Shown: positions 13,569-40,358 of the stretch, piece after piece
How the letters are laid out: every line of letters begins with the position of its first letter
Numbering within the stretch: the first letter of the stretch is position 1
From: Salminus brasiliensis
Taxonomy: Eukaryota; Chordata; Actinopteri; Characiformes; Bryconidae
Assembly (NCBI RefSeq): GCF_030463535.1
Contig: NC_132881.1
Coordinates: 48,501,576 to 48,565,575 of the forward strand
Length of the DNA stretch: 64,000 nucleotides
Reading direction: 5' to 3'
The notes under the pieces: generated by a model
What the model saw: the letters and a program-made list of their open reading frames with translations, nothing else
The model's database searches: none
What the model was told of the DNA's origin: nothing
Translations under genes and position numbers: made by a program

Positions 13569-14358
13569 CAGCCAGCCAGCCAGCCAGTCAGCCAGCAGTG
13601 TAATGCTATGGCTGATCTGTACACACACCTACACGCTGGTATTAATGGATATCTACACTCTCAACACCAATATCGTAAAATACGCCCCAATAATTATAAG
13701 AAAACACAAACAGTGACGTCGAGGCGAATGAGATTAGATTAGATTAGATTAGATTAGATTGGACGTTTTCAGAGTCAAGACTCTCGGTTTAGATGTTTGC
13801 TTTTACAATGAAAATGTAGAATAAGAAGCAGGTAGATCTTGACATTACTAAAATAATTAAAAGGGTTTAGATAAGCAGCTGTAGCGATCAGAGAAGGGAG
13901 GTAGCAATCATCTCACCTGCGTCTGAAACGAGCTAGCGTTAGCACTAGCTGGCTAGCAAGAGCTAGCTCCCTACCTTCCCTGCTAATGGAATCGATGACA
14001 GCAAATTCTAGATCGAAATTTCGTAAATTACGAGTTGGTTTTAACCCCTGACGACCATCAAACATCGCCGTCGATGTCATTTAACTGCGAAAGCCTCCAG
14101 AAACGCAGCGAATCGACGGCCGGCTGATGTCGGTCTGGTCGGAAGCGTCTCGCTGGAGCCGCTAAGCTAACTGGCTAAAGCGGACGCGGCGCTGCTGATT
14201 ACAGCTCCGATTCGGACCCGCTCACCTTTCGCTGTGTCGGTGGGGTATAATTTCTCCGCTTTGTTGAGAAACTTGATGGCCTTGTCTTTATCCCCAGCCT
14301 CCAGCGCTCTGGTCGCTATATTTATGCATTTCTCGGCTTCGTCTCTGTTCCCCTCCAT
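6915..14358 (-). CDS. dnajb14: DnaJ homolog B14, N-terminal exons 1 and 2 (partial gene)
   Basis: Two coding exons are visible. Exon 1 is 14226-14358 (ATG at 14358, 44 codons plus 1 nt, donor GTGAG) and exon 2 is 6915-7092 (phase 1 in, phase 2 out, donor GTGAGT). Exon 1 begins [11 protein letters not shown] and runs to [12 protein letters not shown]; exon 2 contains [18 protein letters not shown] and [13 protein letters not shown]. This matches the N-terminal region of DNAJB14 (starting [11 protein letters not shown]) better than the paralogue DNAJB12. The family is ER-membrane type II Hsp40 co-chaperones that recruit Hsp70 at the cytosolic face. The J domain (HPD motif), the Gly/Phe-rich part and the membrane segment are not seen in 1-6914, so they must lie left of the window. 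Intron 1 is about 7.1 kb and packed with repeats. The gene faces away from ttc39b, which is on the same strand further right. Confidence 0.85.
7193..7488 (-). mobile_element. Small DNA transposon family M1, partial copy
   Basis: M1 is the commonest element here. A full copy begins near GGACAAAAGTATTGGGACACC (Tc1/mariner-like terminus), carries TGGAGTAACTGTCTCTACTG, a CTGGATGGAGCTCC block, GGGGGCTTTATACCCCTCTA and ends near CAAACATTTGGACATATAG. This copy is reversed and lacks the CAAAAGTATTGGGACACC terminus. It has no coding capacity, which makes it a MITE-type element. Confidence 0.78.
7489..9089. other. Non-coding intron 1 sequence of dnajb14, no feature recognised
   Basis: There is no exon-like segment with matching splice phase and no repeat that I could pair elsewhere in the window. 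It includes poly-A-rich tracts near 8350-8390 and short direct similarities such as AAAGAACC strings near 8700-8760. Confidence 0.5.
9090..9395 (-). mobile_element. Small transposon family M2 (ends in CCCAGCCCTA), copy 1
   Basis: Shares AATCACTGTGTTCAGTAC, GAGAGGATCTGAAC, TAGTTTATAATAAGAATC and AAATATCATGATCTAGTATT with 41455-41668. Both end in TTTTTACCATATC.CCCAGCCCTA, the reverse complement of the TAGGGCTGGGCGATATGG end seen at 27026. This terminus is common among fish non-autonomous DNA transposons. No open frame. Confidence 0.7.
9770..11459. other. Non-coding intron 1 sequence of dnajb14
   Basis: No exon-like or paired repeat segment was identified beyond short similarities to 2900-3020 (TTTCCATGACTTTCCA and TATTCA.T.CTGGATTT.AGC near 9866-9910). 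These suggest one more interspersed repeat shared by the two places. Confidence 0.45.
11460..12510. repeat. Three tandem copies of a ~390-425 bp unit
   Basis: The landmark GGCATGTTTAATTA followed by ACTGGTTTTAGA and CTACCATCCTTACATACACA occurs at about 11486, 11912 and 12301. The spacings are about 426 and 389 bp. Each unit also carries TTAGGCCCACCTGAAG, AATACACAATATTA and an AAGCAAATTGAGATTAGATT segment; the third copy is truncated. A partial fourth copy (TTTACAATGAAAATGTAGAA after TTAGATTGGACG) is at 13730-13835. Confidence 0.85.
13055..13618 (-). mobile_element. Small DNA transposon family M3 with internal repeat expansions
   Basis: Terminal inverted repeats are AGATCAGCCATGACAT at the left and ATGCTATGGCTGATCT at the right. 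The body has CATGGACTCCACAAGAGC, TCTGAAGGTGACCTGTGGTA and CTGGACACCTCTAGATGTT. Other copies are at 19985-20278, 34775-35140, 45697-45885 and 50505-50757. Inside this copy the 11-bp unit GGAGATGTTCT is repeated about six times (13280-13351) and a CCAG/TCAG array fills 13491-13597. Non-coding. Confidence 0.78.
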
Positions 14359-14636
14359 CGCTGCTCCTCGCTAGCCACCGGCTCAGCTGACCAACGCGCA
14401 GCAGCGCTCCCCCTCAGCACTTTCGCCTTTTTATCAAACACACAGAAACATGGAAAGTCGAGTTGATTCGCGTTCAAATTTCGTATTTTGTTTAAGACGA
14501 GAATTAAGACGAGAATTTGCGCGACCGAAGCACAGGTGTTTATTGGATACGGTTTAGTATTATTTTGTGTCGAAACCACTAATACCAATCTGAAGATGTG
14601 GAAACGTGTAGGTCATACATTTGTTGTGGATGCAGA

Positions 14637-15157
14637 GAATGAGAGAGAGAGAGGCAGGGGGGCGGGGGGAGAGAGGCAGGGGGGGTTGGGAGAGAGAGGC
14701 AGGGGGTTGGGAGAGAGAGGCAGGGGGTGGGAGAGAGAGGCAGAAGGGGGAGAAAGAGGGGAATGGGGATGGGGAAAGATGGGGATGGGGGAAAGATGGG
14801 GATGAGGGAAAGATGGGGATGGGGAAAGATGGGGATGGGGGAAAGATGGGGATGAGGGAAAGATGGGGATGGGGGAAAGATGGGGATGAGGGAAAGATGG
14901 GGATGGGGAAAGATGGGGATGGGGGAAAGATGGGGATGAGGGAAAGATGGGGATGGGGGAAAGATGGGGATGAGGGAAAGATGGGGATGAGGGAAAGATG
15001 GGGATGGGGGAAAGATGGGGATGAGGGAAAGATGGGGATGGGGAAAGATGGGGGTGGGGGAAAGATGGGGTGGGGGAAAGATGGGGGTGGGGGGAGCAGG
15101 GGATGGGGAAAGATGGGGATGAGGGAAAGATGGGGATGGGGGAAAGATGGGGATGGG
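14637..15157 (+). repeat. G-rich purine minisatellite
   Basis: The plus strand is almost only G and A with T in GATGGG. Units such as GATGGGGATGGGGGAAA and GATGGGGATGAGGGAAA alternate for about 400 bp (14757-15157), preceded by GAGAGAGGCAGGGGG repeats (14640-14757). Long open frames on both strands here are by-products of the repetition. It begins roughly 280 bp upstream of the dnajb14 start codon. Confidence 0.93.
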
Positions 15158-15458
15158 TCAAGTCAAGTCAAGTCAAGTTGGTTTTATTGTCATTTCAACT
15201 ACATACAGAGTACACAGTGAAACGAAACAACGTTCCTCCAGGACCATGGTGCAACATAGACAGTGCATACAGACACAAGTGCAACACAAACAAACAAGTG
15301 CGGACAGACAACACAGTACAGACAGAGGATAATAAATAATTGGCTGTAGTGTGCAAATTGTGCAATGTGCGATAAATAGAGTCCAGTGAGGTCGTAAAGT
15401 TATTAGTGCAAATGCTTTGTGCAAAAAATGCTTCCCATGTTATCTGGGGTAAATGGTT

Positions 15459-15504
<46 letters not shown>

Positions 15505-15970
15505 AGAGAGAGAGGGAGAGTGTACATGTACCAGAAAGACATCAGTTCAGAAGTTGAGTTGTGCTGAGGAGTCTGATGGCTTGGGGTAAGAAGCTGTTGC
15601 AGAGTCTGGTCGTGTTGGACCGGATGCTGCGGTACCTTCTTCCTGATGGCAGGAGGGAGAACAGTCTGTATGAAGGGTGGGTGGAGTCATCCACAATGCT
15701 GGTTGCTTTGCGGATGCAGCGGGTGGTGTAAATGTCCATGACGGAGGGGAGAGAGACTCCGATGATCTTCTCAGCTGTCCTCATAATGCGTTGGAGGGTC
15801 TTGCGGTCAGAGGCTGTGCAGGTCCCAAACCAGGCAATGATGCAGCTGCTTAGGATGCTCTCTATGGTTCCCCTATAGAAGAGGGTGAGGATGGGTGGAG
15901 GGAGACGGGCCTTTCTCAGCTTCCGGAGGAAGTAGAGGATGGGGAAGAAGGGGTAGAGAAAGAGAGGCAC
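15157..15970 (-). mobile_element. 5'-truncated LINE (L2/CR1-like) with 3' UTR
   Basis: The minus strand encodes a 142-residue C-terminal reverse-transcriptase tail (15542-15970) with ILTLFYRGTIESILSS, IIAWFG, LQRIMRTAEKIIG and LFSLLPSGRRYRSIR, typical of fish L2/CR1-clade LINEs. It then has about 380 bp of 3' sequence containing a GA-repeat (15461-15521) and ends in four ACTTG units at 15157-15177. The short 3'-terminal repeat and 5' truncation are expected for target-primed insertion. The visible tail frame is uninterrupted, suggesting a fairly young copy. Confidence 0.88.
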
Positions 15971-15974
15971 TGGT

Positions 15975-16245
15975 ACTGTTAATCAAATGTTAATCAAATC
16001 ACATTTATTTATATAGCTTTTTATAACTGGCGTCGTCACAAAGCAGCTTTACAGAATCAGTAACCAGTAAACAGACAAAAAATCAACACCACAAGAAGAC
16101 ATGAAAACCTAAGACCCCCAGTGAGCAGCCAGTGAAGACCACCATGCAGGAGAACCTCCCTCAGAGCTGGAGGAAGAAACCTCGGGAGGAACCAAGACTC
16201 ACAAGGGGGACTCGACCCGTCCTCCTCTGATCAGAACTATTAATG
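15975..16245 (-). repeat. Retroposon 3' tail, copy 2
   Basis: Reverse complement of the block order at 1780-2012: CAAAGCAGCTTTA, GAGGAAGAAACCTCGGGAGG, AACCAAGACTCACAAGGGGG, CGACCCGTCCTCCTCTG. It lies directly beside the LINE fragment. Confidence 0.75.
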
Positions 16246-17039
16246 AATTATTGATAAAAGTCAAAGAACAGCATAATTATGCAGCATAATTAATCTTAAT
16301 ATCATAATATAAGAGTATTATATCATTTAATATACAGAGTAAAGAGAGTAGTGATGGGTAATAGTGGTGATATTAATAGTGCCGGACAGGTAAGAGTCCA
16401 TATAGATTTGAACATGGTCATTAGGCAGGTAGCAGTGGCAGCAGGGTGGGAAGCTGGTCTGACAGGTGTGGTGGGGGAGCCTGGTGGTCGGACTGGTGGG
16501 TGGCAGCTGGTCTGACACAGGTAAAGGGACAGGTCTTCTAACAGGTCGGGCCGGTCATTTACTCAGAGAAGGTAATTATGTACTGTTACCATTACTGTTG
16601 CGGTTATTTTGGCTAATTATGGTTTTTGATCATCATTGCTGGTGTATTGCTTTGGCAGTATTAGACTCTATTAATCTAAATAGAGATAGAGAAATGTTTT
16701 ATTTTATTTAAAACATTTAATGTATCTTTACTGTTATTTTAGGCTAATTAGTTGTTTATGTCAGTTTTGCTGTTATTGTCATTATTGTTATTGACCCTGT
16801 AGTATTGCTTTGGCAATATTAGACTCATTACAGTCATGCTATTGTAATATCTATGATCACATTTACTACTAGTTAAATTTTGTTGCTGTCATTTTAGGCT
16901 AATTGTTTTTGTTATTATGATTGTTGCCATTTCTTTGCTATTGTTACTATTGCATTGCCTTGGCAATATATACAGGAGAATGAGAATTCCAAATTTAGAT
17001 ATTAGTTTCCAGTACATTTAATTATATCTATTTATCATA
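16246..17039. other. Intergenic AT-rich sequence, no gene seen
   Basis: Contains degenerate repeats of the type TGTTGCTGTCATTTTAGGCTAATT and TTGCTTTGGCAATATTAGACTC (about 16600-16980), spaced by roughly 120-150 bp. This suggests an old diverged tandem array. No coding evidence. Confidence 0.5.
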
Positions 17040-17119
17040 GTCACTAAAATGTATTTAAAGACATTTTCACGATTTATCACGATACATGTAATCACACACT
17101 CAATACATCAGTAGCAACA

Positions 17120-17450
17120 GATTCAGATACTCTCCCATTTTTAATACACTGATTTTTATTCAACATCTGCAGCACTGGTCCAATTAAACCAGTTTAATTA
17201 CACTGTTTGTGATGAAACCTGCAGTTGATTCTTCAGTGTTCAGTGTTGTCCTCGATCACCATAACAAAATTTATCACGATACGATAAACTATCACCATAT
17301 TGCTCAGCCCTAGTCACTACTACTATTATACTACTACTGCTAGCATGTGATCAGATCGTTGGACGGTGGAGCAGATGGACGCTAGCGTTTCAGGGAGCTC
17401 CCATGTCTGTGTTACCTTCTGGCTCTCTCCTTTTAATCAGGCTGTAATAG
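17120..17450. repeat. Duplicated ~330-bp block, copy 1
   Basis: Shares long runs with 19055-19405: CTCCCATTTTTAATACACTG, TCAACATCTGCAGCACTGGT, GATGAAACCTGCAGTTGATT, TATTGCTCAGC and AGATGGACGCTAG, plus GGAGCTCCCATGTCTGTGTT. It includes an end, CTCAGCCCTAGT, like the M2 small transposons, but the similarity continues well past it. Confidence 0.82.
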
Positions 17451-17839
17451 TCAGACCTGCTGGAGTCGTCAGACACTCTCTGATACTGCTCAGCATTCTC
17501 TGCTCTCCATAAAATCCTCTCAGAACTAACTCTGTGTCTTTACCTACGAGTTAATGACTGTCCACTCATCCAGCCCTGACCGCTGGGGTCCCCTTTACCT
17601 GTGATAGACCAGCGGCACACTCTCCTACCACTATTACCTGCCTAATGAGCATGTTCAAACCCTTATGGACTCGTAACTATCTGCCACTATTAATATCACC
17701 ACTCTTACCCATCATTACTCTGACCGTCATTGCCATGACTATATTAAGTTATTCTACACCATGATTATTAAATTATGATTATGAATATGTTGCACTCCTG
17801 AGCAGTTCAACAGTTTAGGTGGTTTTGTGACGGTTATCA

Positions 17840-18065
17840 ATAATTTATAAATAGTTCTGACCAGAGAAGGACGGGTCGGGTCCCCCTTCTGAGTCTTGGT
17901 TCCTCCCAAGTTTTCCCTGCCACTGTCGCCGCTGGCTGCTCACTGGGGGTCTATGATCCTTCATGTGTTTTTATGTTATTGATTTTTTTGTGTCTTTTAC
18001 TAATTACTGATTATATAAAGCTGCTTTGTGACGACAAAAAGGTGCTAAACAAATAAATTAGATTT
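17840..18065 (+). repeat. Retroposon 3' tail, copy 3
   Basis: Same order as 1780-2012: GGACGGGTCGGGTCCCCCTT, GAGTCTTGGTTCC, AAGCTGCTTTGTGACGAC, ending AAATAAATTAGATTTGATT. Slightly deleted in the middle. Confidence 0.72.
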
Positions 18066-18180
18066 GATTACTATTGTCATTATCGTTGCTTTACTTTTGT
18101 CCAGCTGTCTATTTGTATATCCACCCAGACCAACATTTCTGAATGTTTGATTTAAGAGTTCTGTTTACACCAGCAAAAAA

Positions 18181-18440
18181 GGCAGTCAGTCAGGCAGTGA
18201 GTCAGTCAGGCAGATGGTCAGTCAGTCAGGCAGTGAGTCAGTCAGGCAGTCAGTCAAGCAGTGAGTCAGCCAGTGAGTCAGCCAGTCAGTCAGCCAGCGA
18301 GGCAGTCAGCGAGGCAGTCAGCGAGGCAGTCAGCGAGGCAGTCAAGCAGTGAAATCAGGCAGTCAGGCAGTGAGTCAGTCAAGCAGTGAGTCAGCCAGTG
18401 AGTCAGCGAGGCAGTCAGTCAGGCAGCCAGTCAGTCATTC
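18181..18440. repeat. CAGT/CAGG/CAGC tetranucleotide-like array
   Basis: Imperfect 4-bp periodicity (GTCAGTCAGGCAGTGA...) for about 260 bp, with a local higher-order 16-bp unit (AGCGAGGCAGTC) repeated four times near 18296-18345. It lies about 420 bp beyond the ttc39b stop, so could be in its 3' UTR or just outside. Confidence 0.9.
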
Positions 18441-18861
18441 ATGGACTTCATTCATTTTTCCAATAAAGACGTTCTAGAGACAATAAACCTCATTATAATG
18501 CATTATTTACTGTTATTAACCCCAAATGACAACCAAGCCACCCTGTAAGACATTTCCCATTCAGACCTCAGTGTTTAACATGTGAGACAATAAAAAACAT
18601 ACAGTGCTCAGAAATGTGCTCAAAAACACTCCACTAGGCTTTGTGCTAAAGGACAGTGCCATTCTACGTGCAGCTTGATGGAATATAATCTGAACCCTCA
18701 ATGCACCCCTACATCACCTTCTCTACATGCTTTAGAAACAGTGACCACTGGCAAATCTTCTATATTAGCATTTCCTGATAAGACCGGTAAGGCAGGTGAA
18801 CCTCCCTCCGCTGAGGCAGAAATATCTGTAAACAGTGTGCACTGATATTTGGGGTGCTGGT

Positions 18862-36302
<17,441 letters not shown>

Positions 36303-36439
36303 TTTGAGTTAATCCTGAGTCAGAAGTTCGGTACCGGTGAGCTGCTGAAGGAGAAGTGATGACCTGTGGACTGAAGACTACAGCCGGGTGTAGCTCTGTA
36401 ACCTCACCGGCTGCGTTCACTCAGACTGCTGCTTAAACA

Positions 36440-36500
36440 GCTCAGTATGGAGCATGCGCAAAAGGGTGGAGGGCGGGGCCAATATGGGACCACGCCCCCA
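36440..36500. promoter_or_regulatory. GC-rich candidate ttc39b promoter
   Basis: About 140-200 bp upstream of the ttc39b ATG: GCATGCGCA (NRF1-like half site), GGGCGGGGCC (GC box) and GACCACGCCCCC. There is a CCAAT on the plus strand. No transcription start data; inference from composition only. Confidence 0.4.
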
Positions 36501-36575
36501 GTCGGGTGAATTAAAGGTCATAGTAAATTGACACTGAATTACTGAGAAACATTGAATATAGATTTTGAGGGGGTG

Positions 36576-36577
<2 letters not shown>

Positions 36578-36606
<29 letters not shown>

Positions 36607-36638
36607 ATTATTATTATTAATAATAATAATAATAATAA
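36578..36638. repeat. TA, ATT and AAT microsatellite cluster
   Basis: TA units followed by ATT and then AAT trinucleotides, giving a self-complementary stretch. Confidence 0.93.
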
Positions 36639-36847
36639 TTAAGAGTGAAACTAATTGTAGCAATTTAACTGTTTTTGAATGAAATCAACCAAATTCTTTT
36701 TTGCATCAGTTCAAACCTCCAAAACATTAAAACCAACACAAGCTCATCCCACTTTTCACAGTTTCCATTGAACTCTATAATTTGACATGATGTGACGTAT
36801 TTGAATATTTGTTGTTTTGTGTGTTTTCTGCTGTTCACAGACTTTAT

Positions 36848-37621
36848 AATCCCATATATTCCATATATCATCAATCTGAAGGTCCCACACACAGCTTGTC
36901 TAATTCCTGTAGGGAAGTGTTGACACTTGACTAAGACTCTTTAGAGTAGATACCACCAAGAACCTACTGACCCCATGCTGCCCAAAGCCAGGCGTGGGCT
37001 AGAGGGGTATAAAGCCCCCCAGCATTGAGCTGTGGAGCAGTGGAAGAACTGTGTTCTCTGGAATGATGGTGGTGGAGCTCCATCCAGTACTCATCCAGGG
37101 ATGAGTTGGAGAGTTGGAGATGATGAGGTGGGGTGATGATCATCATCCAACATCCTGACCTCACTTATAATTTATTGTTGCTGAATCCCAGTGCTCCCCT
37201 GAAGGAAGCCCAGTTTTTCCAGTTTCCCTCCCAGTTAAGTAGCTAACTTACAATTGTAAAGAGCAGAAAAGCATCTCAGCATGAACTACACCTCCAACCT
37301 TAAGGAGGATGAGCTACAACAGCAGAAGGCCACATTGGGTTCCACTTTTGTCAGCCAAGAACAGAAAGCTGAGGCTGCAGTGACTGGAGAAATGTGGCCT
37401 GATGTAGCCTCACCAGAGAAATGTAGCCTCAAAAATTCTCTTGTTACTGAATGCAATCAAATCCTCACAGCAATGCTCCTCCTCCAGAATCTAGTAGAAA
37501 GTCTTCTTCTCTGGACAGTAGAGACAGTTACTCCAACAGAAGCAGGATCAGCTCTTTTGATTAGCCTTGATTTCAGAAGTAACAGTGAATGAATGAGCAG
37601 GTGTCCCAATACTTTTGTCTG
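36848..37621 (-). mobile_element. Composite M1 element containing duplicated 536-bp block, copy 1
   Basis: The first 536 bp (36848-37383) match 40371-40906 with only about two differences by eye (CATTGAGC versus CGTTGAGC; ATTTATTG versus ATCTATTG). It contains M1 sequence (GGGGTATAAAGCCCCCCAGC) joined to unrelated sequence (GAAGGAAGCCCAG, GCATGAACTACACCTCCAAC). From 37440 it returns to M1 and ends at CCCAATACTTTTGTCTGTAT. A 40-bp M1 end lies at 37723-37762. Confidence 0.85.
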
Positions 37622-37762
37622 TATATTGTATATTGAGACCATGAGATAATGTGCTGAGGCCTATTTAAACTACTATAATAGATTAGGGCTATTAGCAGGA
37701 TCAACTCTTTTCAATACCTTTATAAACAATGAATGGGTGTCCCAATACTTTTGTCCAGATTT

Positions 37763-38555
37763 AAGGGGAAGTGTAGTGAACTGGGTCTCTGGTCATTCAG
37801 CACACTGCATTTGAGACGTATCACGTGCTGTCGTTCACACCACTGACCCATTTTAATGGCCGTGGCTCTGCTGAGAACATGAGGATGTCAGCATGAGAAC
37901 GTCTCTTTGTCTCTAAAGATCAGCTCTGAGATCAGTTAAAGTGTTTAATTACTGTGCAGATTAAATATCCTGCTCCACAAAGCATGTAACGGTCAAGTGT
38001 GTGATTTAAGGACAGTTAAAGTCATCCTCAGGATTGGTCAGATTCAGTGTAGCCCAGTGGAGATGGTGGTCGTATGCAGGATGGGACATTAATTATTTAC
38101 TAATATTCATCCTGAATCTGACGAGATCTGTGCCATGATGAGCCATGGCAACAAGGGACACCTTCAGCTCAGTGTAGATATCGTTGTAGTCCATCATGAT
38201 CACTAACAGGAAGTTAAGTTAAAAAACATAATTATTTATGTTTATTTACTGAACAGCCCTATACGTTACATTCAGAAAAGAAATAGACATGAGTCTAAAG
38301 TGTCCAGCAAACAACAGAATTACGTTGGTTTACAGCAGAGTAGCATTGGTTCATTTATTTACACTCAGAACATTTATAAAATGTGTCATTTGACCAGGGG
38401 TGCCCAAACTTTTGCATATGCTTGTACATATGAACCTATTGGCACCATGCCAGTGCCAGGCATGGACTAGAGGGTTATAAAGCAAATCTAATCAAATCAG
38501 ACGTAAAGTCACATTACATTACACAGGTGTAAAGGTGAGTAAAACATCTATACAA
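37763..38555. other. Intergenic sequence between ttc39b and snapc3
   Basis: No gene or clear repeat except GGGGTGCCCAAACTTTTGCA at 38397, a short end also seen near 27260 and 54300. No coding evidence. Confidence 0.5.
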
Positions 38556-38559
38556 CTAA

Positions 38560-39425
38560 ACACCTATACAAATACACTATACATACACACACACTATACA
38601 TACTCTATATATACATTATACATAAACTATATACACTATACATAAACTATACACACAGTATACATACACTATACATACACACACACTATACATACTCTAT
38701 ATATACATTATACATAAACTATATACACTATACATAAACTATACACACAGTATACATACTCTATAGACACATTATACCCACAGTACACACACAGATATAT
38801 ATACACACACTATACATACAGCATACACACTCTATATATACTATACATACATACATATTATATATCTATATATACTATACATACAGTATACACACTCTAT
38901 ATATACTATACATACATACATATTATATATCTATATATACTATACATACAGTATACACACTCTATATATACTATACATACATACATACTATATATCTATA
39001 TATACTATACATACAGTATACACACTCTATATATACTATACATACATACATATTATATATCCATATATACTATACATACATACATATTATATATCTATAT
39101 ATACTATACATACAGTATACATACTCTATATATACTATACATATATACATATTATATATCTATATATACTATACATACAGTATACATACTCTATATATAC
39201 TATACATACATACATACTATATATCTATATATACTATACATACAGTATACACACTCTATATATACTATACATACATACATATTATATATCTATATATACT
39301 ATACATACATACATATTATATATCTATATATACTATACATACAGTATACACACTCTATATATACTATACATACATACATACTATATATCTATATATACTG
39401 TACATACAGTATACATACTCTATAC
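38560..39425. repeat. AT-rich minisatellite (CTATACATACA units)
   Basis: A compound unit of about 66 bp (CTATACATACAGTATACACA, CTCTATATATA, CTATACATACATACATATTA, TATATCTATATA) repeated about eleven times with variants. A TG/TA tract follows at 39450-39489. Confidence 0.93.
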
Positions 39426-39450
39426 ATAAACTATACACACAATATACCCA

Positions 39451-39491
<41 letters not shown>

Positions 39492-39644
39492 CACAGTGTA
39501 CATATGCACTCACTACACACAAACGATATACACTATACATAGACACACTATACACACAGTATACACATTATACAGACATTATTATTATTATCATAAAGAG
39601 ACTGTATCAGGTGTAGCGTGTACCGGTCCACAGCCCACACGCTA

Positions 39645-39835
39645 TCTCACCACTCTCCTCACGCAGTGGTTAGAGCTCTGGACACAGGGTTGTGGGTTCG
39701 ATACCCGGGATCAGCAAGCTGCCACTGTTGGGCCCTTGAGCAAGGCCCTTCACCCTCTCTGCTGGAGTTGGCTGCCCACCACTGCCCCCCTTCACTAGTG
39801 TACATGAATGTATGTGTGTTCACTTCCTCCAGCCC
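39645..39835 (+). mobile_element. tRNA-derived SINE upstream of snapc3
   Basis: GCAGTGGTTAGAGCTCTGG (A-box region) and GGTTCGATACC (B box, one mismatch) are followed by AGCTGCCACTGTTGGGCCCT and GAGCAAGGCCCTTCACCCTC. The right end runs into a C-rich stretch. The same family is reversed at 58720-58985. Confidence 0.82.
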
Positions 39836-40019
39836 CCCCCCCTCCCCACCCCCCCTCCCTCTTAGTCAACAGCTATTATTTCTAATCAGTCATTCACTAA
39901 AGTAACCCCGGGCTTTTGTTTGTGTGTAAAAGGGAGGAGATGAACAGAATACTAAGCTCGAATGCTGTTCCAGTGAGGGGGATTAATATTCTCCTGCCGC
40001 TGAATACGAAGCCCTAGAA

Positions 40020-40032
40020 ACTACATTTCCCA
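40020..40032 (+). promoter_or_regulatory. ZNF143/Staf-type site in the snapc3 promoter
   Basis: ACTACATTTCCCA fits ACTACANNTCCCA, the core of the ZNF143/Staf binding element found in many housekeeping and snRNA promoters. It is 44 bases upstream of the snapc3 ATG in a TATA-less GC-rich setting. Confidence 0.7.
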
Positions 40033-40075
40033 GATAACCTTGCGCCACTGACGTTGATTCCGTGAACGCGGAAAC

Positions 40076-40322
40076 ATGGCGGAAGGCGGCGAGAACGAAA
40101 ACATACCGGTTTATGAAAACATCGAGGTCAATACGAAGCCCTTCCACATCGGAACCTTCAGAAACCTGTGGCTGGAAGCGCTGAAGCCCCAGTTGTACTC
40201 GTTCTCCCGAACCGAGCCTGCGGCGGAGGATGTGGAGTTCATGGAGGAGATGGGAATCTCTCCTGAAACGCTGGAGGAGCTCAAAACCATCTGCAGGTAA
40301 ACCGAGACACCCCCCCCCCCCC

Positions 40323-40358
<36 letters not shown>

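Noticed and set aside
14613-15220. Long open frames on both strands (182-199 codons)
   Set aside because: They consist only of the G-rich minisatellite translated, with no start context, no unique sequence and no family resemblance.
15542-15970. A host gene of 142 codons
   Set aside because: The protein is the C-terminal tail of a LINE reverse transcriptase and the DNA ends in the LINE's short terminal repeat.
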